Shown piece by piece: positions 8,762 to 19,010 of a DNA stretch of 64,000 nt (position 1 is its first letter; each line of letters begins with the position of its first letter). The notes under the pieces were generated by a model, which had not been told where the DNA came from, did not search any database, and saw only the letters and a list, made by a program, of their open reading frames with translations. The stretch is from Burkholderia seminalis DSM 23518 (GTDB lineage: Bacteria > Pseudomonadota > Gammaproteobacteria > Burkholderiales > Burkholderiaceae). Made by a program: the position numbers and the translations under genes. The stretch covers positions 372,001 through 436,000 of the forward strand of contig NZ_CADFDK010000005.1 of assembly GCF_902832885.1 (NCBI RefSeq), given 5' to 3'.

Positions 8762-9826
8762 TCACGCCAGTTTCCAGCCGATCGTCTCGCCGCCGCGCAA
8801 CGGCACGACCGGCGTGTCGCCCGCGAAGATCTCGCGCGGCAGTTCCCACGCCTCGCGGCGCAGCGTGACCGTCTCGGCGCTGCGCGGCAGCCCGTAGAAA
8901 TCGGCGCCGAAGAAGCTCGCGAACCCTTCCAGCTTGTCGAGCGCGCCGGCCGTGTCGAACGCTTCCGCGTACAGCTCGAGCGCGTGCAGCGCCGTGTAGC
9001 AGCCGGCGCAGCCGCACGCGGTTTCCTTCGCGTCGCGCGCATGCGGCGCGCTGTCGGTGCCCAGGAAGAAACGCGGGTTGCCCGACGTCGCGGCCTCGAC
9101 CAGCGCCACGCGATGCGTTTCGCGCTTCAGCACGGGCAGGCAGTAGTAATGCGGGCGAATCCCGCCGACGAACAGCGCGTTGCGGTTGTACAGCAGGTGA
9201 TGCGCGGTGATCGTCGCGCCGAGCAGGCCGGGCGCCGCGTCGGCGTCGCGCACGTAGTCGGCCGCGTCCTTCGTCGTGATGTGCTCGAACACGACCTTCA
9301 GGCCCGGGAAATCGCGGCGCAGCGGCGTCATCACGCGGTCGATGAACACCTTCTCGCGGTCGAACAGGTCGATCGACGCATCGGTCACCTCGCCGTGCAC
9401 GAGCAGCGGCATGCCGGTTTCCTGCATCGCCTCGAGCGTCTTCGCGCATTTGGCGAGATCGGTGACGCCGTGGTCGGAATTCGTCGTCGCGCCGGCCGGG
9501 TACAGCTTCACGCCGTGCACGAAGCCGCTTTCGCGCGCGCGGCGGATCTCGTCGGGCGGCGTGTTGTCGGTCAGGTACAGCGTCATCAGCGGTTCGAACG
9601 TCATCCCGGCGGGCAGCGCGGCGAGGATGCGCTCGCGATAGGCCTGCGCCTGCGCGGTGGTCGTCACCGGCGGTTTCAGGTTCGGCATGACGATCGCGCG
9701 GCCGAACTGGCGCGCGGTGTGCGGCAGCACGGCGGCCAGCATGTCGCCGTCTCGCAGGTGCAGGTGCCAGTCGTCGGGACGGGCGAGCGAGAGCGTCGCC
9801 GGGGAGGAAGCGTTCGAGGCAGTCAT
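8762..9826 (-). CDS. pyrC: Dihydroorotase
   Basis: A 354-residue class II dihydroorotase of de novo pyrimidine synthesis, interconverting carbamoyl-aspartate and dihydroorotate. The metal-binding HLHLRDG is at residues 21-27, the carboxylated-lysine segment [13 protein letters not shown] is near residue 105, and [14 protein letters not shown] and [13 protein letters not shown] supply the other ligands and the catalytic Asp. The ATG at 9826 (MTASNASSP) gives the family length; upstream in-frame ATGs would only add low-complexity sequence. Neither start has a clear Shine-Dalgarno. The DUF3025 gene follows. Confidence 0.95.
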   Translation of the reverse strand: MTASNASSPATLSLARPDDWHLHLRDGDMLAAVLPHTARQFGRAIVMPNLKPPVTTTAQAQAYRERILAALPAGMTFEPLMTLYLTDNTPPDEIRRARESGFVHGVKLYPAGATTNSDHGVTDLAKCAKTLEAMQETGMPLLVHGEVTDASIDLFDREKVFIDRVMTPLRRDFPGLKVVFEHITTKDAADYVRDADAAPGLLGATITAHHLLYNRNALFVGGIRPHYYCLPVLKRETHRVALVEAATSGNPRFFLGTDSAPHARDAKETACGCAGCYTALHALELYAEAFDTAGALDKLEGFASFFGADFYGLPRSAETVTLRREAWELPREIFAGDTPVVPLRGGETIGWKLA

Positions 9827-10031
9827 AGGAGGCGTCGTGAGGAACGTGCTTGCCGTTGGCGGGGCCGGAACACGCATGCGCGGGCCAACTGACGGCAAAC
9901 CGCAACACGGGACCTTTGGCCAGCGGAATCCGCTTTTTACCGCTCAGGGCTCGGTGATATGCTTGAAGCCGCATTGTACCGGGGTTCGCCCGGTTCGTTA
10001 CCCCCCGCTTCAGCCTGCCGCCCCAAGTAAA

Positions 10032-10943
10032 ATGTGCCAACTCTTAGGAATGAACTGCGCCGCGCCGACGGACGTCACATTCTCCTTCACAGGTTTCGCG
10101 GCCCGGGGCGGGCTGACCGATCACCATGCCGACGGCTGGGGCATCGCGTTCTTCGAGGACAAGGCCTGCCGCCTGTTCATCGATCACCAGGCATCGGCCA
10201 CGTCGCCGATCGCCGAAATGGTGAAGCGCTACCCGATCAAGTCCAAGAACACGATCGCGCACATCCGCAAGGCGACGCAAGGGCACATCCTGCTCGAGAA
10301 CAGCCACCCGTTCATGCGCGAGCTGTGGGGCCGGCACTGGATCTTCGCGCATAACGGCGACCTGCAGGACTACGCGCCGAACATGGACGGCAGCGTCTAC
10401 CACCCGGTCGGCACGACCGACAGCGAACAGGCGTTCTGCGTGCTGATGCAGGGGCTGCGCGAGGCCTTTCCCGGCGCGCAGCCGCCGCTGCCGGAGTTGT
10501 TCGAGCGCGTCGGCGAACTCACGCGCGGGATCACCGATCACGGCGTATTCAACTTCCTGATGTCGAACGGCCAGGCGCTCTTCGCGCACTGCTCGACGCG
10601 CCTGCACTATCTGGTGCGGCGCTGGCCGTTCTCGACCGCGCATCTCGTCGACGAGGACCTGTCGATCGACTTCGCGAAATACACGACGCCCGAAGATCGC
10701 GTCGCGGTGATCGCGACGCAGCCGCTCACCGACAACGAGGTCTGGACCGCGTTCGAGCCGGGCGAGCTGATCATGTTCCAGTGCGGCGACGTCGCCGCGC
10801 GGATGCAGATCCCGGTGCCCGAGCGTGTGCTCGAGAAACTGCGCAACCCGGCGCTCGACGCATCGGCGTCCGCGCCGCGCGAGGTCCGTGAGGCACTCGC
10901 CACCGCCGCCGACGGCGACTCCGACGACGCAATCGATTTCTGA
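10032..10943 (+). CDS. Class II glutamine amidotransferase (YafJ-like)
   Basis: A 303-residue protein with an N-terminal nucleophile (Ntn) glutaminase fold. Met1 is followed by Cys2 (MCQLLGMNC), the expected nucleophile after Met removal. The supporting motifs ADGWGIAF, IAHIRKATQG, NSHPFMRELWGRHWIFAHNGDL (Asn/Gly/Asp of the glutamine site) and a TDSEQAF block are present. It resembles YafJ/GAT-II stand-alone domains and not full GlmS, PurF or GltB enzymes, so the acceptor substrate is unknown; EgtC-type and TsaA-like roles are not indicated by neighbours. The C-terminal 30 residues are acidic and low in complexity. Confidence 0.85.
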   Translation: MCQLLGMNCAAPTDVTFSFTGFAARGGLTDHHADGWGIAFFEDKACRLFIDHQASATSPIAEMVKRYPIKSKNTIAHIRKATQGHILLENSHPFMRELWGRHWIFAHNGDLQDYAPNMDGSVYHPVGTTDSEQAFCVLMQGLREAFPGAQPPLPELFERVGELTRGITDHGVFNFLMSNGQALFAHCSTRLHYLVRRWPFSTAHLVDEDLSIDFAKYTTPEDRVAVIATQPLTDNEVWTAFEPGELIMFQCGDVAARMQIPVPERVLEKLRNPALDASASAPREVREALATAADGDSDDAIDF

Positions 10944-11547
10944 ACCCGGTACGGCAAGCGCCGCAACCTGCGTCCTTTCCGCTCGAGCGAACCTCGCGTC
11001 GAGGCCGACGCATCCCTTACCGGTGAAAATCGGCGCGCCTCGGCCGATGCCGTTTCACTCGGGCCGCCATTCGGCGCAATGAATCGGCACCATGAGAAAT
11101 TCGCTTGATTTTATTAATTTACAAGCGAAAATAAAAAACAACCAAATCAAGAAACGGCAAATTCTTCCCATTAAATATAATCTCGGGCGCGCATTCTAGC
11201 TTATCGGTTGCCATCAATCCGTGCGGTATCCCACCCACCCCACCGGCCATTCCTGATTTTCACCCCAGCCTCCGGGTCCATTGACCTGCATGGCTTTCGG
11301 TTCGATTAACCACACAAATCAAAAATACAACCCACTACGGTTGGCATCCCCACATTTCCCGATTTCTCGATAATCGACCGTGCTCCGAATCAGTAGACTC
11401 CGCCCATCGCTGGTGTAACGAAACACGATTGGCGCGATACGCAGCCGTAGCCGCCGCACGCCCCTTTCGGATTATTTCTCCACCGCGGATTGCGAATTCG
11501 CCGAATTCCGGCGAATGCCATTTCAAAACAAGAAATAGGGGCTTGTC
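10944..11547. other. 604-bp intergenic region before the autotransporter
   Basis: No coding sequence is supported. Bases 11090-11190 are unusually AT-rich and contain a 7-bp inverted repeat TCGCTTG (11101-11107) / CAAGCGA (11122-11128) around an AT-only loop. A further stretch around 11165-11180 (TTAAATATAATC) could be a promoter. The composition fits an H-NS-type silenced or strongly regulated leader for the surface-protein gene. Confidence 0.5.
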
Positions 11548-14500
11548 GTGAATCACTCATTTCGATCGATATGGAGCGAAACCACCGGCTGCTGGGTCGC
11601 GGTGGCGGAAACGGCACGGGCGCGCGGCAAGCGCTCGGGTAGCGCATCGGGCACGAACCGCCGCGCGGTAGCGCTCGGCGCATTGCTGGCCATGCTGTCG
11701 GCCGGCGGCGCGCATGCATCGACCTGCGGCAGCGGCGCGGCCGTCGCGAGCGGCGGCACCTGCGCGCTCGGCAGTTTCAGCCCGACCGTCAACGACAACC
11801 TGGCCGGTGCCACCACCGTGTCGGGCGGCGACACCGTCGGCGTGTCGGGCGCATGGACCGGCGCCGGCGGCGACCCGGGCTACACGCTCACGCCGATCGG
11901 CAGCACGACCATCGTGTCGGGCAACCCGAACCAGCCGCTGCTGTCGCTCGGCGGCAAGACGCACAGCGTGAGCACGCCCGACTCGATCACCGGCACCCGC
12001 ACGTCGGTCGCGACCTACGACTCGTCCGCGTTTTCCGCGTCGACGGCCGGCGCGACCGAAGTGCCCGTCTACCACGACGTGAACGGCGATCAGTACGTGA
12101 ACACGCGCATCGGCACCGTCGCCGCCAGCGGCGGATCGCTCAACGTGTCGATCGGCAATGCGGCGAACGCGCCCGACGCAGCCGGCAACGCGATCTCAAT
12201 CGCCGCGAAGGGGACCGACCTTACCGTCGCGGACGGAACGGGCTCCACGACGAGCACCGTCACCTGGAACTCGCGCAACCAGATTCAGTTCACCACCGGC
12301 GACTATCTTGCGGACGGCGGTGCCGTCGGCAGCCGCCAGCTCGACGTGCCGGCCTACGCGGGCACCTTCACCGCATTCGACGGCAGTACGTGGAAGGTCA
12401 CCGACGCCGCATCGCTTGCCGCGTACAACGACTTTCTCGTGCGCTCGGTGCAAAGCGGCGCGCTCGGCTCGCAGGCCGCCTACGACAGCGCGTTCAGCCA
12501 GGCCGTGACGTTCTCGCAGCAAAGCTTCCAGTATCAGAACGCCGTGTCCGCGGGCGACAAGAACACGCTGCCGATCGATTTCCTGTCGGTCATGCACGGC
12601 ACGGGCGCGAACGCGACGCTGCAGATCGGCAAGGACGGCCAGATCGACTTCCGCGGCACCAACACGATCGTCCCGAGCTCGGCCGTCCTCGCGGAAAACG
12701 GTGCGCACTTCATCAACGACGGGCGCCTGTCGGGCGACTTCACGCTGGTGCGCCTGCTGAGCGGTGCAAGCGGCGTCAACAACGGCACGATCTCGTCCGG
12801 CTACGCATCCGGCGACAACTTCGACACGAGCGGCAGCGCGCCGCCCGCCAACTTCGGCTTCAACGCTTACACGGAAGGCAACGGCGTGTACGCAAGCGGA
12901 ACTGGCACCTCGTTCGTCAACAACGGCGTGATGAACGTCGGCGCGTGGACGCTCGACGGCAACCAGCCGAACCTGCAGAACTACGCGGTAGGTGTGACAG
13001 ACGGCGCGACCGGGTCGAACGCCGGCACGATCAACGTCGGCGTCAACGCGACGACGCTCGACAGCCAGGTGATCGGCGGCCTCGTCGACGGCGGCAGCTT
13101 CACGAACCAGGCCGGCGGCACGATCTATCTCGGCCGCGCGGCCCAGTACGCACCCGGCGGCACGGCAAGCGACGTCGCGCTCGCCGCGCACGCATACGGC
13201 ATCCTGCTCGGCGCATCGGGCACCGCGAGCAACCTCGGCACGATCGTGATCGGCTCGCAGACACAGAACGGCGCGGCGCTCGCGAGCATCGGCTCGACGT
13301 CCGGCACGTTGACCAACGCGGGAGCGATCGTCGTCAACGGCACGGCGCCCGGCACGCCGCTCGCCAACGTCGGCATGCTCGCGGCCGATACGGCCGCGAC
13401 CGTGACCAACACCGGCACGATCACGCTGAATGGCGTGAACGGCATCGGCGTGATGGTGCTCGGCACCGGCACGCAAGCGACCGCCGCGACGTCGACCGGC
13501 ACGATCGACGTGGCCGGCGGCCTCGATCCCGCGTCGGGCACGCGCAACTACGGCGTGTGGGCCGAAGGGCCGCTTGCGAAGGCCACGCTCGACGGCGCGC
13601 TCAACCTGACGGGCACCGGCGCGATCGGCGTGCACGCACGCTCGGGCGCGACGATCGACGTCGGCGCGAACGCGGTGCCGGCCTTCATGTCAGGCACGAA
13701 CCAGATCGGCTTCTACGCATACGGCGCGGGCTCGAAGATCAACGTGGCCGCGCAGCACCTCAGCGTCGACACCGACGACTCGACGCTGTTCCGCGTCGCG
13801 GGCGGCGCGGCGTACACGGGCGCGTCGGCGGCCGGCACGCTGACGACCGACGTCAACGGCCAGCGTGCGCATGGCGTGCTCGCGACCGACGCCGGCACGA
13901 CGCTGTCGACCGGCAACGCGACCTACAACGTCAACGGCGCGAACGGCATCGCGATCGCGGTCGAGGGCGGCGCGAACGGCACGATCGACGCCGGCGCGAC
14001 GATCAACCTGAACGCGGCCGGCGCGATCGCGGGCGTCGTCGACGGGCAGGCGCACGACCTCGCCGGCGCAAACACCGGTGGCCTGGTCGCGACGACGCTG
14101 ACCAACCATGCCGCCGTGACGTCGTCGACCGCCGGCGTGACGGGCTTCGTCGCGCAAAACCTCGGCACGTTCGATAACCGCAATACGGTGTTGCTGACCG
14201 GCGCCGGCTCGACGGGCGTCGTCGTCGGCACGCAAGGCACGGTAAACAACGCGTCGACGATCCGCGTGTCCAACGGCACCGGCGCGCTCGTGCAGGGTGC
14301 ATCGGCGACGCTCGCCAACGCCGGCTCGATCGAAGCGGACGACGGTATCGCTGGGGTGCGCCTGACGGGCACCGGCGCATCGGTCGCGCTGTCGGGCGCC
14401 GGCACCGTGATCGCGAACGGCAGCGCGGACGGCGTGCTGATCGACTCGACCGTCACGGGCGGCGGCCTCGCGGCCGGCATGACCTCGATCACGGCTGGCG

Positions 14501-16773
14501 GAGCGGGCAGCGGGATCCGCAACCTCGGCGCGAACGCAACCATCGCGCTGGCCGGCACGCAGATCGCCACGACCGGCAACGGCGCCGACGGCGTCACGTC
14601 GACCGGGGCGGGCGCGCACATCGCGACCGATGCGGCGACGGTCGTCCGCACCGCCGGCGCCAACGCGCGCGGCCTTTACGTATCGGGCGCCGCTTCGACG
14701 CTCGCGGCCAACGGCACGACGATCGCGACGACCGGCGCCGGCGCGCATGCGGTCGTCATCGACAGCGGTGCGACGGCGCTGATGTCCGGCACGACAATCG
14801 CCACCTCGGGCAGCGTAGCCGACGGCATCGTCGCGCAGAACGGCGGGCGCATCGCCGACACGGGTTCGTCGATCGACAGCGCAGCCGGCAACGGCGCCAC
14901 CGCGAACAGCGGCGGCTTGCTCGCGTTGACCGGCACGACGCTCAAGGGCGCCGCGGCCGGCGTGCTGACGTCGGACACGCTCGCGAACGGCGCGACGAGT
15001 TCGGTCCTGGTCGACGGCGGCAGCGTGACGTCCGTCGCCGGGCCGGCCTTCGCCGCGCGCGGCGGCACAGCCGACATCGCGGTACGCAACGGCACGGTCG
15101 TGACGGCCGGCAACGGCACGCTGCTGAACCTTGCGAACGGCAGCAACGTGACGTTCAACGCATCGGCCGTGAACCTCGCGGGCGACATCGTCTCCGACGC
15201 ATCGAGCACCGGCAACGTGTTCCTCGCGAATGGCACGACGCTGACCGGCAAGATCGATCCGGTCGCGCTGACCGTCGACGGCACGAGCACGTGGCGCATG
15301 ACGGGCAGCTCGGTCCTGAGCAGCCTGAACAACGCGGGCCTCGTCGCGTTCGCCGCACCGGTCGGTTCGCCGACGCTCACCGGCAGCTACAAGACGCTGA
15401 CGACCGGCAGCTACGTCGGCAACGGCGGCACGATCGCGCTCAATACGTATCTCGGCGCCGATGCGTCGCCGACCGACCGGCTGATCGTGAACGGCGGCGC
15501 CGCGAGCGGCATGACCGGCCTGAAGATCGCGAACACGGCCGGCACCGGCGCACAGACGACCGGCGACGGGATTCCGGTGGTCGTCACGGCCAACGGCGGC
15601 ACGACCACCGCGTCGGCCTTCCATCTCGCCGGGCCCGTCCAGGCCGGCGCGTACGAATACCGGCTCTATCGCGGCGGTCAAAGCGACGCGAACGGCTGGT
15701 ACCTTCGCTCGCAGCTCGACCAGACCGACCCCGGCGACCCGATCCACCCGTCCGGCGGCGGCGACGGCGGCAACAACGGGAACGGCAACGGCGGCACGCT
15801 CGCGTACCGCCCGGGCGTCGCCGGCTACGCGCTCACGCCGCTCTTGAACGCCGACTACGGCTTCTCCACGCTCGGCAAGCTGCACGAGCGCGTCGGCGAC
15901 ATCTACAACGTCGAGAAGCAGCAGCCGGGCAACCGCGACGGCGTATGGGGGCGCATCGGCGGCCAGAGCCTCGATGCGAACGCGGGCCGCTTCGCGGCCG
16001 ACGAGCGCACGTTCTTCGCGCAGTTCGGCAAGGACTGGACGCTCGACCAGGCGCCGAACGGCGCGGGCAGCACGCATGCGGGCGTGACCGCCAGCATCGG
16101 CGTGTCGAACGCGAGTTTCAGCGACATGGCGCGCGCCGACGCGCAGGACCTGTCGACCTCGACGGGCTCGGTCGAGATGCACGCGCAGAGCGTCGGTGGC
16201 TACTGGACGCGCTATCTGCCGGACGGCACCTACTTCGACAGCGTCGGGCAGGTCACGCACTACGGCAACCGCTATCGCGACAGCTACGGCAACGAGGCGT
16301 CGCAGAACGGTTTCGGTATTGCGCTGTCGCAGGAAGTCGGCAAGCCGTTCGCGATCGGCGGCACGCCGATCGCGATCGAACCGCAGGCGCAGCTGATGTA
16401 CCAGTACCTGAAGCTGAACGGGTTCAACGACAACGTGTCGGCCGTATCGGGCACGACGACGAACGCGCTGCGCGGCCGCGTCGGCGTACGCATCTTCCGG
16501 CCGAACCTCCAGTCGGATGCGGGCGGCGGCGCCGCGACGCCGTACTTCACGGCCGACGTGCTGCACGACTTCCTGTCGCCGGGCCAGACCGTCGTCGGCG
16601 GCACGCCGTTCGCGACGCACCTCGGCCGCACCTGGTACGAGCTCGGGGTCGGCGTGAGCGCGAGCTTCGGCAAGTCGGGCGAGCTCTACGCGAACGCGAA
16701 AATCGCGCGCAACATCGGCGGCGATTACCGGCGCGGCATCGTCGGGCAGGTCGGCTACCGCTACAGCTGGTAA
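11548..16773 (+). CDS. Large type V (Va) autotransporter with extended signal peptide
   Basis: A 1741-residue surface protein. Residues 1-30 (MNHSFRSIWSETTGCWVAVAE...) match the ESPR extended signal peptide, followed by a hydrophobic core ending in AHA near residue 57. The passenger (about 58-1390) is Gly/Ala/Thr/Asn-rich with many beta-helix-type repeats of the form N-x-G-T-I-x-V (about residues 480-660) and a second GTTIATTG-type block (about 990-1150). Only two cysteines follow the signal (STCGSG, GGTCAL). An autochaperone-like YRLYRGG...GWYLRS segment lies near residue 1370, then a Gly/Asn linker, then a barrel domain from about residue 1465 (GVWGRIGGQ) ending in aromatic YRYSW. The start is GTG with AGGGG 6 bp upstream. 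No protease or known adhesin domain was recognised; an adhesin or biofilm role is inference. Confidence 0.9.
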   Translation: MNHSFRSIWSETTGCWVAVAETARARGKRSGSASGTNRRAVALGALLAMLSAGGAHASTCGSGAAVASGGTCALGSFSPTVNDNLAGATTVSGGDTVGVSGAWTGAGGDPGYTLTPIGSTTIVSGNPNQPLLSLGGKTHSVSTPDSITGTRTSVATYDSSAFSASTAGATEVPVYHDVNGDQYVNTRIGTVAASGGSLNVSIGNAANAPDAAGNAISIAAKGTDLTVADGTGSTTSTVTWNSRNQIQFTTGDYLADGGAVGSRQLDVPAYAGTFTAFDGSTWKVTDAASLAAYNDFLVRSVQSGALGSQAAYDSAFSQAVTFSQQSFQYQNAVSAGDKNTLPIDFLSVMHGTGANATLQIGKDGQIDFRGTNTIVPSSAVLAENGAHFINDGRLSGDFTLVRLLSGASGVNNGTISSGYASGDNFDTSGSAPPANFGFNAYTEGNGVYASGTGTSFVNNGVMNVGAWTLDGNQPNLQNYAVGVTDGATGSNAGTINVGVNATTLDSQVIGGLVDGGSFTNQAGGTIYLGRAAQYAPGGTASDVALAAHAYGILLGASGTASNLGTIVIGSQTQNGAALASIGSTSGTLTNAGAIVVNGTAPGTPLANVGMLAADTAATVTNTGTITLNGVNGIGVMVLGTGTQATAATSTGTIDVAGGLDPASGTRNYGVWAEGPLAKATLDGALNLTGTGAIGVHARSGATIDVGANAVPAFMSGTNQIGFYAYGAGSKINVAAQHLSVDTDDSTLFRVAGGAAYTGASAAGTLTTDVNGQRAHGVLATDAGTTLSTGNATYNVNGANGIAIAVEGGANGTIDAGATINLNAAGAIAGVVDGQAHDLAGANTGGLVATTLTNHAAVTSSTAGVTGFVAQNLGTFDNRNTVLLTGAGSTGVVVGTQGTVNNASTIRVSNGTGALVQGASATLANAGSIEADDGIAGVRLTGTGASVALSGAGTVIANGSADGVLIDSTVTGGGLAAGMTSITAGGAGSGIRNLGANATIALAGTQIATTGNGADGVTSTGAGAHIATDAATVVRTAGANARGLYVSGAASTLAANGTTIATTGAGAHAVVIDSGATALMSGTTIATSGSVADGIVAQNGGRIADTGSSIDSAAGNGATANSGGLLALTGTTLKGAAAGVLTSDTLANGATSSVLVDGGSVTSVAGPAFAARGGTADIAVRNGTVVTAGNGTLLNLANGSNVTFNASAVNLAGDIVSDASSTGNVFLANGTTLTGKIDPVALTVDGTSTWRMTGSSVLSSLNNAGLVAFAAPVGSPTLTGSYKTLTTGSYVGNGGTIALNTYLGADASPTDRLIVNGGAASGMTGLKIANTAGTGAQTTGDGIPVVVTANGGTTTASAFHLAGPVQAGAYEYRLYRGGQSDANGWYLRSQLDQTDPGDPIHPSGGGDGGNNGNGNGGTLAYRPGVAGYALTPLLNADYGFSTLGKLHERVGDIYNVEKQQPGNRDGVWGRIGGQSLDANAGRFAADERTFFAQFGKDWTLDQAPNGAGSTHAGVTASIGVSNASFSDMARADAQDLSTSTGSVEMHAQSVGGYWTRYLPDGTYFDSVGQVTHYGNRYRDSYGNEASQNGFGIALSQEVGKPFAIGGTPIAIEPQAQLMYQYLKLNGFNDNVSAVSGTTTNALRGRVGVRIFRPNLQSDAGGGAATPYFTADVLHDFLSPGQTVVGGTPFATHLGRTWYELGVGVSASFGKSGELYANAKIARNIGGDYRRGIVGQVGYRYSW

Positions 16774-16792
16774 CGCACGCGACCGGCGGCCG

Positions 16793-16828
16793 AAAAAAAA
16801 CCGCCCGGCTCGATGCCGGGCGGTTTTC
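16793..16828. terminator. Bidirectional terminator, autotransporter / gltL
   Basis: CCGCCCGGC (16801-16809) pairs with GCCGGGCGG (16815-16823), flanked by A8 on the left and T4 on the right. It separates two convergent genes. Confidence 0.9.
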
Positions 16829-16857
16829 GCATGGACGCGCGCGAAACGCGCGAACGC

Positions 16858-17584
16858 TCAGTGCAGGATCTTCGCGAGGAAGTCCTTCGCGCGTTCCGAT
16901 TTCGGATTCGAGAAGAAATCGTCCTTGCGGTCGTCCTCGACGATCGCGCCCTTGTCCATGAAGATCACGCGATGCGCGACCTTCTTCGCGAAGCCCATCT
17001 CGTGCGTGACGACCATCATCGTCATCCCTTCCTGCGCGAGTTCGACCATCACGTCGAGCACTTCGTTGATCATCTCGGGATCGAGCGCGGACGTCGGTTC
17101 GTCGAACAGCATCGCGATCGGGTCCATCGACAGCGCGCGCGCGATCGCGACACGCTGCTGCTGGCCGCCCGACAGCTGCCCCGGGAACTTGTGCGCATGC
17201 GCCTTCAGGCTCGACGCGCTCGAGCAGCTTCATGCCCTTCTCGGTCGCTTCGTCCTTGCCGCGGCCGAGCACCTTGACCTGCGCGAGCGTCAGGTTCTCG
17301 GTGATCGACAGATGCGGGAACAGCTCGAAATGCTGGAACACCATCCCGACCTTCGAGCGCAGCTTCGACAGGTTCGTCTTCCTGTCGCCGACCGACTGGC
17401 CGTTCACGAGGATCTCGCCCTGCTGAAACGGCTCGAGGCCGTTGACGGTCTTGATCAGCGTCGACTTGCCCGAGCCCGACGGGCCGCACACGACGACCAC
17501 TTCGCCTTTCTTGACCTCGGTCGTGCAGTCGGTGAGGACCTGAAACTGGCCGTACCACTTCGAAACGTTCTTGATGGAAATCAT
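16858..17584 (-). pseudogene. gltL: Glutamate/aspartate ABC transporter ATPase GltL, frameshifted
   Basis: Homologous to the 241-residue GltL ATPase, but the two halves lie in different frames. From ATG 17584 the frame reads [17 protein letters not shown], Walker A GPSGSGKST and the Q-loop GMVFQHFELFPH, up to GMKLLERV near 17213. It then becomes nonsense ([11 protein letters not shown]). The remaining segment, [30 protein letters not shown], Walker [14 protein letters not shown] and the H-loop VTHEMGF to ILH, continues one frame away. The total is 727 bp, one more than 242 codons; one extra T (plus strand) at about 17211 explains it. Its ATG overlaps the gltK stop (ATGA). It could be a real inactivating mutation, a consensus sequencing error, or (least likely) recoding. 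Confidence 0.88.
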
Positions 17585-18258
17585 CTTGTGACCTTTTTCT
17601 GGAGACCCTTGACGAGAGCAGACGCCAACGAGCAAATCACGAAATAACATGCGCCGGCGAACAGGACCATCTCGACGGTCGTGCCGTCGCGATCGCCGAT
17701 GTTGGCCGCCGTGCGGAAGAAGTCCGCGAGACTGATCACGTACACGAGCGACGTATCCTGGAACAGGACGATCGCCTGCGTGAGCAGCAGCGGCACCATC
17801 GCGCGGAACGCCTGCGGCAGGATCACGAGGCGCATCGCCTGCGCGTAGTTCATGCCGAGCGCGAACGCGGCATTCACCTGCCCGCGCGGCACCGCCTGGA
17901 TGCCGGCGCGGATGATCTCGGAATAATACGCGGCTTCGAACAGCGAGAACGCGACCATGGCCGACGCGAGGCGGATGTCGATCGTCGGCGACAGCCCGAG
18001 CACGCCCTGCAGCAGCTGCGGCACGATCAGGAAGAACCACAGCAGCACCATCACGAGCGGGATCGAGCGGAACACCGTCACGTAGCCCTGCGCGAACCAC
18101 GCGAGCGGCTTGACGCCCGACAGCCGCATCAGCGCCAGCAGCGTGCCCCAGACGATCCCGACCACGATCGCGATCAGCGTGATCTGGAACGTGACGACGG
18201 CCCCCGTCCACAGCGTCGGCAGCGCGCCGGGAATACTACTCCAGTCGAACTGATGCAT
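17581..18258 (-). CDS. gltK: Glutamate/aspartate ABC transporter permease GltK
   Basis: A 225-residue inner-membrane permease of the polar amino-acid (HisM/GltK) family. Hydrophobic segments are evident ([46 protein letters not shown] at the end), and the coupling EAA loop reads [29 protein letters not shown]. It pairs with GltJ to form the channel, driven by GltL and fed by GltI. Its ATG overlaps the gltJ stop by 1 bp and its stop overlaps the gltL ATG by 4 bp, so translation of the three is coupled. Confidence 0.93.
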   Translation of the reverse strand: MHQFDWSSIPGALPTLWTGAVVTFQITLIAIVVGIVWGTLLALMRLSGVKPLAWFAQGYVTVFRSIPLVMVLLWFFLIVPQLLQGVLGLSPTIDIRLASAMVAFSLFEAAYYSEIIRAGIQAVPRGQVNAAFALGMNYAQAMRLVILPQAFRAMVPLLLTQAIVLFQDTSLVYVISLADFFRTAANIGDRDGTTVEMVLFAGACYFVICSLASALVKGLQKKVTR

Positions 18259-18998
18259 CACTTGCCTCCGATATAGCCGGGCAGCCGCGTGCGGCCTTCG
18301 ATCCAGCGCATGAACGCCATCACGACGAGGTTGATGATCACGTACGCGAGCGTGACGGCGATGAACGACTCGTACGTCTGCGCGGTGTAGTCGACGAGCT
18401 GGCGCGCCTGCGCGGACAGGTCGAGCAGGCCGATCGTCGACGCGACGGCGGAGTTCTTGAAGATGTTCAGGAATTCCGACGTGAGCGGCGGCACGATGAT
18501 CCGGTACGCAACGGGCAGCAGCACGTAGCGATACGTCTGCCATTGCGTGAAGCCCATCGCGAGACCGGCCGCGCGCTGGCCCTTCGGCAGCGCGTTGATC
18601 CCCGAGCGCACCTGTTCGCACACGCGCGCGCCGGTGAACAGGCCCAGACAGACGATCGACGCGGTAAAGAACTGCGTGGTCGGCGGCAACTGCTTGATCC
18701 AGCTACCGATCGACGCGGGCAGCAGCTCGGGTATCACGAGATACCAGACGAAGAACTGCACGATCAGCGGAATGTTCCGGAAGATCGACACATACACGGT
18801 GCCGATCGCGGACAGCCATTTGTTCGGCGCGGTGCGCAGCACGCCGAACAGCGACCCGACGATCAGCGCGATAACCCAGGCGACGAGCGACACTTCGATC
18901 GTCACCCAGAAGCCGGACATCAGCCATCCGAAATAAGTCGTCGGCTCGCCGGTCGACACGGGGCTCAGGAAGATGCCCCAGTTCCAGTGGTAAGACAT
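18258..18998 (-). CDS. gltJ: Glutamate/aspartate ABC transporter permease GltJ
   Basis: A 246-residue permease with [13 protein letters not shown] at the start, several membrane helices, and the EAA-type coupling loop [42 protein letters not shown] near the C-terminal third is typical of GltJ. The ATG at 18998 has GGAG 8 bp upstream; a TTG two codons earlier is less likely. It partners GltK. A hairpin with a T-run lies between gltI and this gene, which would lower expression of the membrane components relative to the binding protein. Confidence 0.93.
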   Translation of the reverse strand: MSYHWNWGIFLSPVSTGEPTTYFGWLMSGFWVTIEVSLVAWVIALIVGSLFGVLRTAPNKWLSAIGTVYVSIFRNIPLIVQFFVWYLVIPELLPASIGSWIKQLPPTTQFFTASIVCLGLFTGARVCEQVRSGINALPKGQRAAGLAMGFTQWQTYRYVLLPVAYRIIVPPLTSEFLNIFKNSAVASTIGLLDLSAQARQLVDYTAQTYESFIAVTLAYVIINLVVMAFMRWIEGRTRLPGYIGGK

Positions 18999-19010
18999 GG
19001 GCAAGACTCC

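Noticed and set aside
13690-16620. A 976-codon open frame antisense to the autotransporter
   Set aside because: It is Arg/Ala/Val-rich with no motif, and mirrors the codon bias of the sense gene; such long antisense frames are normal in GC-rich repetitive genes.
16547-18211. One long minus frame joining gltK-like and gltL-like sequence
   Set aside because: It arises because the frameshifted gltL frame runs on past the break and because upstream DNA is open in a wrong frame; it is not a fusion protein.
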